Of a stretch of DNA of 46,048 nucleotides, positions 1 to 11,364 are shown piece after piece. The number at the start of each line of letters is the position of its first letter. The stretch's first letter is position 1. Position numbers and translations under genes: made by a program. The DNA comes from Pholiota molesta (Eukaryota > Basidiomycota > Agaricomycetes > Agaricales > Strophariaceae). Location of the stretch: the NCBI GenBank assembly GCA_014925825.1, contig JACGCK010000307.1:1-46048 (forward strand), written 5' to 3'. Below the pieces are notes generated by a model that had not been told where the DNA came from, ran no database searches, and saw only the letters and a program-made list of their open reading frames with translations.

Positions 1-1081
1 CCTGCTTCAACCCACATGGAAAGATTAACTCTACGGTTGAATTTGACGATCATTTGGTGTTGCAAAATCACCAAGACTCCTGAATCAAACTTTGATGACT
101 CGCACTTGATGACTTCAAACAGAGTAAAAACACCCCGCTTTATATGAGACTTGATACAACTAACAATGACCACGGCCACTTTTTATGTGTAATGCAAATG
201 TGCGCGATTCTGAGAGCAAATGTATTGCGCTGTATTCAGCACCGTCGCGGCGGCGCAACGGCGGCGCCTAAAACGGTGGCACAGACTCACAGTAAACCCG
301 GTGCTTGGCCTCGTTCGCGCCGCGGCGCGGCAACAAGCTACCAATGGCTCCCGCTATATCTTCTCTACGGAATGTGGGATCCTTGAAATTTCGCATTCTG
401 TATGTTTTATTCGGCACGCCCGGTACTTAGCTTAGACTTTGATGATATTTCGCTCGCAAAGCTTCTATCTTACAGGTTGCTTAGAATTACGTTCACCGGA
501 CATAGCTTAAAATTTGATGACAGTTACCGCTCGGCGCTCGCAACACTTCAACCCTGCTACAATATGGTGTCCATTGTATTGGATTCCACTCTTCCAGTCG
601 CAAAGATCTCATTGGTGTACCGGGCAAAGTAGTGTGAGATTACTTGATACCTTTGGTATTTTTTGTCACTGGTAGTTTATTGGCGATGCTTCTTATTATG
701 TTATTAGAAAGAACCGTTCTTTAGGATTTATGGCAGTGATTTGGGGATGGAGGCAATAACATGGATTCCAAAGTCCATTGTGTACTTGGCTTCTTGGTGT
801 GAGCACACGGTTGTTGAAATAATTGGCCTGATCGGACCCGAGTCAGCGATATTGAAGCTGCTAGAAGAAATTACACGACGCGATTATGTGTAAGGGTAAA
901 TTTTCTATTTTCGGAGATGGATAATTTGGAATGAGATGCAGATCGTTTGTGGAAGGAATCATTAATCTGACTTGGAAAACAGAAATATATTGTAGTAGAT
1001 AATATGTCATTAGAATAATAATAATCGTGCAAGCAGCTCAAGTCTTTGGAGGGAAGAAGTACGGAGCTATGAGGAAGGTTC

Positions 1082-1110
1082 ATCCCTGCACCATGATTTT
1101 GTGCAGGGAT
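1082..1110. repeat. Perfect 10-bp hairpin with 9-base loop
   Basis: ATCCCTGCAC and GTGCAGGGAT are exact reverse complements separated by CATGATTTT. The hairpin recurs unchanged at 8894-8922 and 25796-25824. In the diverged unit 4 (34528-34556) the stem survives with one change that still pairs as G-T, while the loop has changed. Its function is unknown; no gene end or transposon terminus is evident beside it. Confidence 0.75.
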
Positions 1111-1619
1111 CGGGACCGGTTACAGTAGTTTGAGTCTAAGGATTTGCCACCGTGCATTCCGAAATTTAGTCATCGGAGAAATGGTGATGGAGATGTGGGC
1201 GCATTGCTCCGGCTTGGCATTCTGAGAGTATAAAGACTGGAAATATTTCGATGGAATGTGTACCATTCTACCCCGTCCTAATGCCTTCATTCTGTTCTAC
1301 ATCCTCTGCCCTATCGATGATGGTGTTACCATATCAATGTGAGTACTCTATTGTGCCTTGTCTTCCATATCATAGCTTCCGTTGTTCTCTCTAATTTAAG
1401 CGCCCATGCATAACAGAAGGCGCACTTCTGATCGCACGCATCCGCGTCGCTTCTATGGCTTGCTATTTCTATGTAAGCCTTCTATTATTCAAATTTGATA
1501 TTTTCACTTCCCATTAACTCACTTTACCGCCTGTATCTTATCATAGCGACTTGACAGCACTCCAAATTCGATTTTTGGACGTCTCGCCACCACGGCCTGC
1601 AAGCATAGCCCCGAATTCT

Positions 1620-2190
1620 GATTGGATTTTCGGAGTTCCGGCGGCCATCGACAGGAGATAATGGCTGTCTGACACAGCATGTCATGTCGGATATGGTACG
1701 TGAATGATTCGGAATAAGTACGATGTTGCGGCACTAATTAGGCGCCTCGAATTTTGATTAGATTTTTGGAGTTCCCGCGAGCAATGTTACAGGCTTAGAC
1801 TGGTATGTGACTGATTCTCAAATATCTTGCTGCAGCACTAACTATTATATTCTCGTTAGAGTTTTGGATTTCCCGTGAGCAATGCTATGGATACTTAGTC
1901 TCAATGTACATGGCTTCGCCGTATTTGAAATTCGGCGCCTGATATCAAAATTAGATATTTGGATTTCCCGCGAGATCGCCTACAAGTGCGACGTACATGG
2001 TTTCAGAACTCCCTGTCATTAGTCTGATCTGCTCATGATGCAGCTAGTCTTGTAAAGTGGGCAGGTGTAGAAACAACTTTTGGATTTCCGGCAAGCAATG
2101 TTACGAGCTCAAAGTAAGTGATTTTGCTCTATTTCGGTGTCTTGTACTGAAATCAGATATTTAGAGTTCCTGCGAGATTGCCATAGTGTG
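1620..2190 (+). repeat. Degenerate roughly 100-bp short tandem repeats (GGA-T/G-TTCC motif)
   Basis: A motif of the form TTTGGAtTTCCcGCGAGcaATG recurs near 1628, 1768, 1863, 1957, 2080 and 2163, spaced about 90-140 bp. Several copies are followed by GTAAGT- or GTATGT-like sequence and preceded by pyrimidine-rich AG, so the series looks like decayed, duplicated small exons. No long frame links them. The same series is at 9432-10002 and 26334-26904. In unit 4 (about 35275-35640) it is shortened. Confidence 0.6.
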
Positions 2191-2783
2191 TTTCGTACAA
2201 GATCTTACTTTGTGGTTAGTGATTTCTGTTGGAATGATTGAATGATTGTTGATTTTACTTCCTTGCAGCTTCTGAAAATTGAGATCTTGCTCGCTTGGTG
2301 AGTAATAGGGTTAAGATTATCGGAAATTGGTCTAATTGGCAGATATTAGGGTTACTATGCATTAGCGCGGGCAAGGCATTTTTCGCGCAAACTCGGTGTT
2401 CAAAAGCGCACGAAACCGGCAAACCTTCACGCGGAGTAGATGGTAAGTTGATCCATTTTATTCCATTGCACACTATCTAATCGGACTGTGTATCTTAGCC
2501 TGCATGCGCAATTTCGAATCACTGCACGAACTCGGCCGCACGTAAGTTCATTCCATTGCAAAGTAGAGCTAGAGCGAGTACGTAGCGTAAGTAGTTCCGA
2601 GTCACCTTGCCCTTCGGGGGGGGCTGCACTCTGCGCGCACTATACCAGAACCCGATTGCGCAGTGTGACCTACGCTCATTTTGAAAAACCTACCCCCGTT
2701 TAGGCAATTTCAGCAGCAAAAAGCGCCGTTTTCACTCTGGATTCACACCGAAAACACGAACATTAGCAGCAAAAAGGACTCAC

Positions 2784-3326
2784 CATCGTGCCCCACCGTG
2801 ACGAGCTTCCGCCGCACGCTCGGCGGGAGCAGCGCGATGATCTGCGCCGCGTATTTGGGGTGCACCGTGGCGTCTTTCGTGCCCTACGAACCAGGCATGA
2901 CGTCAGATGGCGAAATGACAAAAAAGAAAATTAGGACGTACGTGCAGGACCAACACCCGCTTCCCCTCGAACGCGGGCGACTCGAACGACGCGCGCTGCC
3001 CGCGAATCGGTCCGTCGCGCAGAGATGACGATAACGCGTTGTTGTACCCTGGCAGATGGGCGGATTGCAGACGCACGATCTAAGTGGCGTCAGAGATAAG
3101 CAAGCCGACAGACACGGAAACTCACCTCGAGAATGGCATTATCGTCAACATTCCCCTTTGTCACCGTTTGGTTGGTGAGTCTTTGGAGGTATTTCTGTCG
3201 GAAGCAGTCAGGCCAAATATAAACACACCACTCTAAGAATACCCGCGCACCTGAACGGGCTTCGTGGAGGCCAGTGTTTGGACCAGCGGGGAGGACATAA
3301 ATTTAGCCGTGCGGGAGATATCGCTT
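2784..3326 (-). pseudogene. Alpha/beta-hydrolase, 5'-deleted remnant (unit 1/2 junction)
   Basis: The exons corresponding to residues after about 193 of the intact copy are present: part of exon 6 (ISRTAKFMSSPLVQ), exon 7, exon 8 (IVRLQSAHLPGYNNAL) and exon 9 (GTKDATVHPKYAAQ...GHD). The deletion junction at 3326 lies inside exon 6. The N-terminal membrane segment, the oxyanion HG motif and the nucleophile Ser are gone, so no hydrolase can be made. Before the terminal GHD, nine bases (Asp-Gly-Ala) are missing compared with the copy at 36071. Confidence 0.85.
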
Positions 3327-3511
3327 CCCGCTCCGCATCCGTCTCCTCACACCATCCCGCTTGCCTCTCTCCGCCATCCCCGTCGCCGTCCACTCCAGCC
3401 TACGACCGCAGCGGACGACGCCCACATCACGGCCGCCAACACGATCCCGACGCACTGGACCACATCCGAGCACTTGAGATCGCCATGATACCACACGACC
3501 AACTCCGCTCT

Positions 3512-3552
3512 CTCGACATCTACCGGAACGGCGAGCGCCTCTCCGCGGTGCC
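3512..3552 (+). pseudogene. Fragment of CHS5 coding sequence in the array (unit 2)
   Basis: Forty-one bases are identical to the CHS5 gene at 44399-44439, on the opposite strand. Read on the plus strand they encode LDIYRNGERLSAV, part of the Chs5 FN3 domain, and about 18 bases upstream are also similar. The surrounding sequence does not continue the gene, so it is a non-functional captured piece. It recurs at 11324-11364 and 29290-29330. Confidence 0.85.
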
Positions 3553-3829
3553 TCCGCAGTTCAACCCACCCACACTCTCTCGACAGCAATGACGATGGCT
3601 GCCAACACAGGGCGCCGATCAGTACTACGGTATGTCCACTGTGTCAGCGGCGAGTTCGACAACTCACCCACATGCTCGTCACAGCGCCAACGTCGACCCC
3701 TTCTGCGCTCATCTCCATCGTCCCGAACAGCGCAGCGCACACTCAGCATCGCTCCATGCCATCATTTCCGCGCACCTTCTTCTCCCCGACGCGAGAACAA
3801 CGACGCGAACACCGTCGCGGCGCCTGCAA

Positions 3830-5330
3830 GGCACCACTTACCAGCAGCACCTACAGAGCGGCATACACACATCACATCACTGTGACGAAAGGAACGGCGA
3901 GCGCGAGGAGATCTGGACGACATCGGGGACCACCCGACGAGTGTTCGACGTCCAGATCGTCGCCCATGGGCACCACCGCGCGCAGAAGCCGAGCAGCCGG
4001 CGTGCCTGCGACAACAACGACGCGACGTAGGGACGAGTGCACCGGTGCCTACCTACGAGAAAACGTCACTCCGCAAATAACTCACCACCAGCACCTCCAG
4101 GGCGACATACAAACACCACGACAAGAACAGAACACGCAAGCAGGCTATCTGGACAAGATCGGCGCACGTCGGGCGAGCATCAGACCTCCCAGATAGTACG
4201 GATCGTGGTCAGGTCGCCGCCCTCGCACTCCAGCATACGCCGTCACCCGTACTTAACGTAACAGAGCACCTCCAGAGCAGCGTACAGACAAACGGAACAG
4301 TGGCCGGCGAGCGCGAAGAGCAAATCAGGTCGCTGCCCACGCACCCCGTACTTACATATCGATACACACACCGGTGGGTGCATAACATACCAGCAGAGCA
4401 GCGTACAGACCAACGGCACGGGCCTGGCAAGCGCGAGGAGGAGATCTGGACGACGTCGGGGACCATCTGGCGAGCGTCCGATGCTCAGATCTCCCGGATC
4501 GTCGTCCATGGGCACCACCGCGCACAGCAGCCAAGCAGCCGGCGTATTTGGACACCAACGACGCTACTCGCGAAGGGTAGGAGACGACAGCACCGGTGCG
4601 TAGTTGCGAGCAAACGTCTCTCAGCGCTCAACTTACCAGCAGCACCTCCAGAGCGACACACAAACATCAGAACGAAACCCAGAGGGCCGGCGAGCGCGAG
4701 GAGGATATCTGGACGACATCGGCACACATCGGGCGAGCGTCCAACCGCACGGGCAGGCTGAGAGCAAGGGAGGGAGGTCCATGGGCACCACGGCGCGCAG
4801 AATCAAAGAAGTAGGGATAGCCAGGTGTGCAAATCTCGTCCCCTCCCCTCCTCTCAGAATCGAGCTCACAGCAGTGAGCTAGGCAGCACCGCAGCACGGC
4901 GACGACACAGAAAACGGCATGGGCGATGGGCGATACGTACACCACAGCACCACTGAACGACGACGCGGGGTTACGGGATGCTCGACTCACGGCGTGCCTT
5001 GGACGACAACGGCTCGACTCACGAGCGTAGGGGACGATAGCGTCCACAGCGAAGAACGGAACACGCGCGCAAGATTTCTGAACGATATCGGCGCACGTCG
5101 GGCGAGCGTCGAGATTCAGATCGAATCACCAGGAACAGGAGCCACGCAGCACGGACAGTGCGCAGCGCCCAGGCCATGTCATCGCCCTTCCTCTCAGCGT
5201 CGCGCTCACAGAAGTAATCCAGGCAAACCGGCGTTGCAGCGACGACACCACTATCACAGAGAACGGCCATGGCGATGCGCCGATCCGCTCGATATACGGA
5301 CACCGGAGCGTAGTACGCAACGAAACAACG
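3830..5330. repeat. Degenerate 240-370 bp tandem repeats with splice-donor-like ends
   Basis: Similar blocks recur along this GC-rich stretch. The word TCTGGACGACaTCGG or a close variant is at about 3911, 4147, 4445, 4705 and, weaker, 5072. CAGCAGCACCTCCAGAG or variants are near 3840, 4088, 4268, 4392 and 4635. CCATGGGCACCAC is at 3964, 4508 and 4780. On the minus strand each block ends like an exon followed by GTAAGT or GTGAGT. The frames are too broken for a protein call. The series recurs at 11642-13140 and, diverged, at 29596-31150. Confidence 0.6.
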
Positions 5331-6377
5331 ACGCTAGAATATAGGCGACTCGCAGCGTGGCATTGCTTGTACGACAACGGCTCGGATCGCGAGGGAGTAG
5401 GGGACCAGAGCAACAGTGCGCAGCTGCGGGAAAACGTCAGTGAGCGCGACATTTCCTTCACTGTATAAACATTACTCACTACGACAATAGTGCCGCGTTT
5501 CGTTCAGCACCGAACCGCGGGATCTCTAGAAGTTACGACCACTGCAATCCAGGCAGCATGGAGCAACCGAAATACGGGTCAGCAACGCGATGAGAAGGAG
5601 ATGTGCGTAACGACGACGAGGAAGGGGATCTGCAAGGGAGGGCGTCAGTGAGTGCGGCTGATTCGACCGTACAGGAACTACTCACATCGAAGTCGACGTG
5701 CGCCGCCTTTGCGCGGCATACAGGCGAATGCCTGCGGATTGGACCCGGCCTACGAACGAAGACGTGAACAGCTCGGCGCCATATCTAAACGGCCGCCCAT
5801 CTGTTCCACTTACCAACGAGGGCGACGACCACGGGCGGAAGGACCAATCATGAACCGAGGACGGCGTAGTTCCTCAGGATACGGGTGAGTGCGGTTAACT
5901 TATGTTCGTAATTTTGACTTACCCCGGCTTTGACCAGGCTAGCTGATCCAGTCGTGCAAGGGGACGGCGCCGACGTATCGTGCGGCATCGGCGAGGACGA
6001 CAAGGGCTCGCAGGCGCTATGAGTAGCTGTAAGCAATATCACGGCTGCTGGGACGAGCAGCAACTTACTTACTACGCGTTACTGAAGCTCGAAGGGCTAT
6101 CTGCAGAGGGAGGACGACATTAGCGCGGTGCGTATGTCGTGCTCAAGGACACGCACTCACCTCATCTGTAGATGCCTGTTACCCGCCGCTATCCAATTCT
6201 CGTACGCGGCATGGAATGTGACGTGCATGCTGTAGCCGACATAAGGTGCAACGCGTTAATAATCAGCTATATCAATTAAGAACCACAAAAGCTCACTTGT
6301 AGGACAGCCGGATCACATCGCCATCGACGAGTGGACGAGTAGAGGAGGGCGGCGCCGACCAGATCCAGCCTCGGCGG

Positions 6378-6446
6378 GATAGAGAGAGAGGAGACGAGGA
6401 GACGAGGAGAGCAGAGGAGAGCAGAGGAGAGCGGGATGAGGGAATG
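6378..6446 (+). repeat. Purine (GA-rich) tract
   Basis: A run of short AGAGAGAG, GACGAGGA and GCAGAGGAGA repeats on the plus strand. It recurs at 14188-14256 and in shortened form near 32200-32260 in unit 4. It is a simple-sequence tract with no coding signal. Nearby at about 6540-6600 lies a pyrimidine-rich stretch. Confidence 0.8.
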
Positions 6447-7545
6447 AGAGAGATATCTGTAGTCTTATATATGGCTTTAGGTAGATGTGTACGTACATAG
6501 AATGATAATGGTGGCATCGCGAACATTTCGTCAAGGGTCCGCATGCGCTAAGCGAATCTCGATCCCATCTCCTCCTCCGTTTTCTCGTCCGCGTCCGCTG
6601 CGCATCCTTGCCTGTGTCTGTAGACCATACCAGTTATCAATAAGAGAACTCACAGCTCATTTTAATACAACTAGAATACAGAAAAAGCGACCTATTTATT
6701 GTGTTTTATTCAAGTTTGTTATCGAGTGTAAAGCGTGCAGTTCATGTTTCTACATTCTCAAAATTGCGAACCTCCTCTGCGCAGCGGTCAAGTACAGTCG
6801 CTACCCACCCACCCAGCAACCCTTAACCCAGTAGGCCATATTACCATGTCGTAAAACTTAAGGGAAATGGCACTAACTTGCTTCTTCCATGCATTGCTCC
6901 GAACCTAAGCATTCAGCAAATGCATCTTCTTGCAGGCGGAAAGTTCAAGCGCGCAGTCTTCGCTGGCAACGCACTAGAGAGGACCCTTGATGGCACTAGC
7001 AGCGGCGTTTTACGTGGCTTTTTCAGGTCCCCGCGCGATGCGCAATGTGCTGGAAACACGAAACGGGGTGGGAGGAGAGGATCATGTCTGATCATGCTCG
7101 GTACGGCTATCCTTGTCAGCTCCCGTCTGGCCGCTCCAATTTTCTGGTGTACAGTAAAGGCTTATTGGGGCTATGTATTACGACATTTACGAGCGTTCCA
7201 AAGAAGAGAGCCGCGGATGCGCTCTATGATTCAATCGATTGCATCTTGATTTCGCCGTCGTCTCGTACATCGCGCTGCATCGCGGTCGCAGCAATATGCA
7301 AACATGCTAGTACTGTATGTCATATACGACCCTAATAAGTTAGATACATCTCATGCGTTTCAAATGGCGGATTGGGAGAGGAGGAGCATGTCGTTATCAA
7401 AGTAGTTAATATCTGAACACCCATCTCTGTGATCAATTAGAATAGAAATTTATGTTCACAGAAAATTAGGTACGTCTGCGGCTGCCTTTTTATGTACAAT
7501 GCAAATGCGTGCTACTTAGAGAAGATGTGCATTTTGTCATATTCA

Positions 7546-7887
7546 GGCGCCCAAAGATGGTGGCACAGTACGCGCGGCCCGGGCGCTTAACCTCGTTCGC
7601 GGCGCGCGGCGACAAGCTACCAACGGATTCTGGAATAAATCTTCCACCTGCTTCAACCCACATGGAAAGATTAACTCTACGGTTGAATTTGACGATCATT
7701 TGGTGTTGCAAAATCAGGCGCCCAAAGATGGTGGCACAGTACGCGCGGCCCGGGCGCTTAACCTCGTTCGCGGCGCGCGGCGACAAGCTACCAACGGATT
7801 CTGGAATAAATCTTCCACCTGCTTCAACCCACATGGAAAGATTAACTCTACGGTTGAATTTGACGATCATTTGGTGTTGCAAAATCA
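7546..7887 (+). repeat. 171-bp direct tandem duplication inside the unit
   Basis: The block starting GGCGCCCAAAGATGG at 7546 is repeated exactly from 7717 (period 171). A third, degenerate relative starts near 8076 (GGCGCCTAAAACGG), sharing the GTGGCACAG and CAAGCTACCAA words. The duplication is present in units 1-3 and single in unit 4. Base 1 of the window falls inside its second copy. Confidence 0.93.
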
Positions 7888-10595
7888 CCAAACTCCTGAA
7901 TCAACTTGATGACTCGCACTTGATGACTTCAAACAGAGTAAACACCCCGCTTTATATGAGACTTGATACAACTAACAATGACCACGGCCACTTTTTATGT
8001 GTAATGCAAATGTGCGCGATTCTGAGAGCAAATGTATTGCGCTGTATTCAGCACCGTCGCGGCGGCGCAACGGCGGCGCCTAAAACGGTGGCACAGACTC
8101 ACAGTAAACCCGGTGCTTGGCCTCGTTCGCGCCGCGGCGCGGCAACAAGCTACCAATGGCTCCCGCTATATCTTCTCTACGGAATGTGGGATCCTTGAAA
8201 TTTCGCATTCTGTATGTTTTATTCGGCACGCCGGTACTTAGCTTAGACTTTGATGATATTTCCGCTCGCAAAGCTTCTATCTTACAGGTTGCTTAGAATT
8301 ACGTTCACCGGACATAGCTTAAAATTTGATGACAGTTACCGCTCGGCGCTCGCAACACTTCAACCCTGCTACAATATGGTGTCCATTGTATTGGATTCCA
8401 CTCTTCCAGTCGCAAAGATCTCATTGGTGTACCGGGCAAAGTAGTGTGAGATTACTTGATACCTTTGGTATTTTTTGTCACTGGTAGTTTATTGGCGATG
8501 CTTCTTATTATGTTATTAGAAAGAACCGTTCTTTAGGATTTATGGCAGTGATTTGGGGATGGAGGCAATAACATGGATTCCAAAGTCCATTGTGTACTTG
8601 GCTTCTTGGTGTGAGCACACGGTTGTTGAAATAATTGGCCTGATCGGACCCGAGTCAGCGATATTGAAGCTGCTAGAAGAAATTACACGACGCGATTATG
8701 TGTAAGGGTAAATTTTCTATTTTCGGAGATGGATAATTTGGAATGAGATGCAGATCGTTTGTGGAAGGAATCATTAATCTGACTTGGAAAACAGAAATAT
8801 ATTGTAGTAGATAATATGTCATTAGAATAATAATAATCGTGCAAGCAGCTCAAGTCTTTGGAGGGAAGAAGTACGGAGCTATGAGGAAGGTTCATCCCTG
8901 CACCATGATTTTGTGCAGGGATCGGGACCGGTTACAGTAGTTTGAGTCTAAGGATTTGCCACCGTGCATTCCGAAATTTAGTCATCGGAGAAATGGTGAT
9001 GGAGATGTGGGCGCATTGCTCCGGCTTGGCATTCTGAGAGTATAAAGACTGGAAATATTTCGATGGAATGTGTACCATTCTACCCCGTCCTAATGCCTTC
9101 ATTCTGTTCTACATCCTCTGCCCTATCGATGATGGTGTTACCATATCAATGTGAGTACTCTATTGTGCCTTGTCTTCCATATCATAGCTTCCGTTGTTCT
9201 CTCTAATTTAAGCGCCCATGCATAACAGAAGGCGCACTTCTGATCGCACGCATCCGCGTCGCTTCTATGGCTTGCTATTTCTATGTAAGCCTTCTATTAT
9301 TCAAATTTGATATTTTCACTTCCCATTAACTCACTTTACCGCCTGTATCTTATCATAGCGACTTGACAGCACTCCAAATTCGATTTTTGGACGTCTCGCC
9401 ACCACGGCCTGCAAGCATAGCCCCGAATTCTGATTGGATTTTCGGAGTTCCGGCGGCCATCGACAGGAGATAATGGCTGTCTGACACAGCATGTCATGTC
9501 GGATATGGTACGTGAATGATTCGGAATAAGTACGATGTTGCGGCACTAATTAGGCGCCTCGAATTTTGATTAGATTTTTGGAGTTCCCGCGAGCAATGTT
9601 ACAGGCTTAGACTGGTATGTGACTGATTCTCAAATATCTTGCTGCAGCACTAACTATTATATTCTCGTTAGAGTTTTGGATTTCCCGTGAGCAATGCTAT
9701 GGATACTTAGTCTCAATGTACATGGCTTCGCCGTATTTGAAATTCGGCGCCTGATATCAAAATTAGATATTTGGATTTCCCGCGAGATCGCCTACAAGTG
9801 CGACGTACATGGTTTCAGAACTCCCTGTCATTAGTCTGATCTGCTCATGATGCAGCTAGTCTTGTAAAGTGGGCAGGTGTAGAAACAACTTTTGGATTTC
9901 CGGCAAGCAATGTTACGAGCTCAAAGTAAGTGATTTTGCTCTATTTCGGTGTCTTGTACTGAAATCAGATATTTAGAGTTCCTGCGAGATTGCCATAGTG
10001 TGTTTCGTACAAGATCTTACTTTGTGGTTAGTGATTTCTGTTGGAATGATTGAATGATTGTTGATTTTACTTCCTTGCAGCTTCTGAAAATTGAGATCTT
10101 GCTCGCTTGGTGAGTAATAGGGTTAAGATTATCGGAAATTGGTCTAATTGGCAGATATTAGGGTTACTATGCATTAGCGCGGGCAAGGCATTTTTCGCGC
10201 AAACTCGGTGTTCAAAAGCGCACGAAACCGGCAAACCTTCACGCGGAGTAGATGGTAAGTTGATCCATTTTATTCCATTGCACACTATCTAATCGGACTG
10301 TGTATCTTAGCCTGCATGCGCAATTTCGAATCACTGCACGAACTCGGCCGCACGTAAGTTCATTCCATTGCAAAGTAGAGCTAGAGCGAGTACGTAGCGT
10401 AAGTAGTTCCGAGTCACCTTGCCCTTCGGGGGGGGCTGCACTCTGCGCGCACTATACCAGAACCCGATTGCGCAGTGTGACCTACGCTCATTTTGAAAAA
10501 CCTACCCCCGTTTAGGCAATTTCAGCAGCAAAAAGCGCCGTTTTCACTCTGGATTCACACCGAAAACACGAACATTAGCAGCAAAAAGGACTCAC

Positions 10596-11138
10596 CATCG
10601 TGCCCCACCGTGACGAGCTTCCGCCGCACGCTCGGCGGGAGCAGCGCGATGATCTGCGCCGCGTATTTGGGGTGCACCGTGGCGTCTTTCGTGCCCTACG
10701 AACCAGGCATGACGTCAGATGGCGAAATGACAAAAAAGAAAATTAGGACGTACGTGCAGGACCAACACCCGCTTCCCCTCGAACGCGGGCGACTCGAACG
10801 ACGCGCGCTGCCCGCGAATCGGTCCGTCGCGCAGAGATGACGATAACGCGTTGTTGTACCCTGGCAGATGGGCGGATTGCAGACGCACGATCTAAGTGGC
10901 GTCAGAGATAAGCAAGCCGACAGACACGGAAACTCACCTCGAGAATGGCATTATCGTCAACATTCCCCTTTGTCACCGTTTGGTTGGTGAGTCTTTGGAG
11001 GTATTTCTGTCGGAAGCAGTCAGGCCAAATATAAACACACCACTCTAAGAATACCCGCGCACCTGAACGGGCTTCGTGGAGGCCAGTGTTTGGACCAGCG
11101 GGGAGGACATAAATTTAGCCGTGCGGGAGATATCGCTT
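10596..11138 (-). pseudogene. Alpha/beta-hydrolase, 5'-deleted remnant (unit 2/3 junction)
   Basis: Identical to the remnant at 2784-3326, with the same deletion junction inside exon 6 and the same missing Asp-Gly-Ala before GHD. The shared junction shows that the two left units descend from one deleted copy. Confidence 0.85.
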
Positions 11139-11323
11139 CCCGCTCCGCATCCGTCTCCTCACACCATCCCGCTTGCCTCTCTCCGCCATCCCCGTCGCCG
11201 TCCACTCCAGCCTACGACCGCAGCGGACGACGCCCACATCACGGCCGCCAACACGATCCCGACGCACTGGACCACATCCGAGCACTTGAGATCGCCATGA
11301 TACCACACGACCAACTCCGCTCT

Positions 11324-11364
11324 CTCGACATCTACCGGAACGGCGAGCGCCTCTCCGCGGTGCC
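11324..11364 (+). pseudogene. Fragment of CHS5 coding sequence in the array (unit 3)
   Basis: Same 41-base exact match to CHS5 as at 3512-3552, carried along by the tandem duplication. It is inverted relative to the intact gene at 43423-44942. Confidence 0.85.

Larger units (their letters stand above)
1..3326 (+). repeat. Array unit 1 (partial, left part outside window)
   Basis: Matches 7819-11138 and 24721-28040 almost base for base. The first 450 bases differ from the other copies by several single-base insertions or deletions, with nearly no substitutions, as seen at poorly polished contig ends. It ends at the deletion junction 3326/3327. Between 450 and 2780 I see no gene, only a degenerate short repeat series and a hairpin, which are listed separately. 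Confidence 0.9.
3327..11138 (+). repeat. Array unit 2 (7.81 kb, deleted version)
   Basis: Runs from one deletion junction to the next, about 7812 bases later. It includes an empty retrotransposon target site near 7147-7150 and the 171-bp duplication at 7546-7887. Compared with the full unit it lacks the hydrolase 5' exons. The stretch 5400-7500 has no recognisable gene. Short ORFs there, such as the one at 6878-7249, change frame between copies through single T or C differences, so I do not call them genes. Confidence 0.9.

Noticed and set aside
1620..2190. CRISPR-like array
   Set aside because: The repeats are degenerate, spacing is irregular, and the host is clearly eukaryotic.
3278..3592. 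Plus-strand 104-codon ORF across the deletion junction
   Set aside because: It is made of antisense hydrolase exon, a deletion junction and the CHS5 fragment. It has no domain of its own and exists only in the deleted units.
6878..7249. Plus-strand ORF MLLPCIAPNLS...
   Set aside because: The start is kept in all units but the frame changes by single-base T runs (unit 3) and a deletion (unit 4). No family is recognised.
7509..8198. Plus-strand 229-codon ORF
   Set aside because: It reads through the 171-bp tandem duplication (171 is a multiple of 3, so the frame persists). The opposite strand is equally open, and unit 4 and unit 1 do not keep it.
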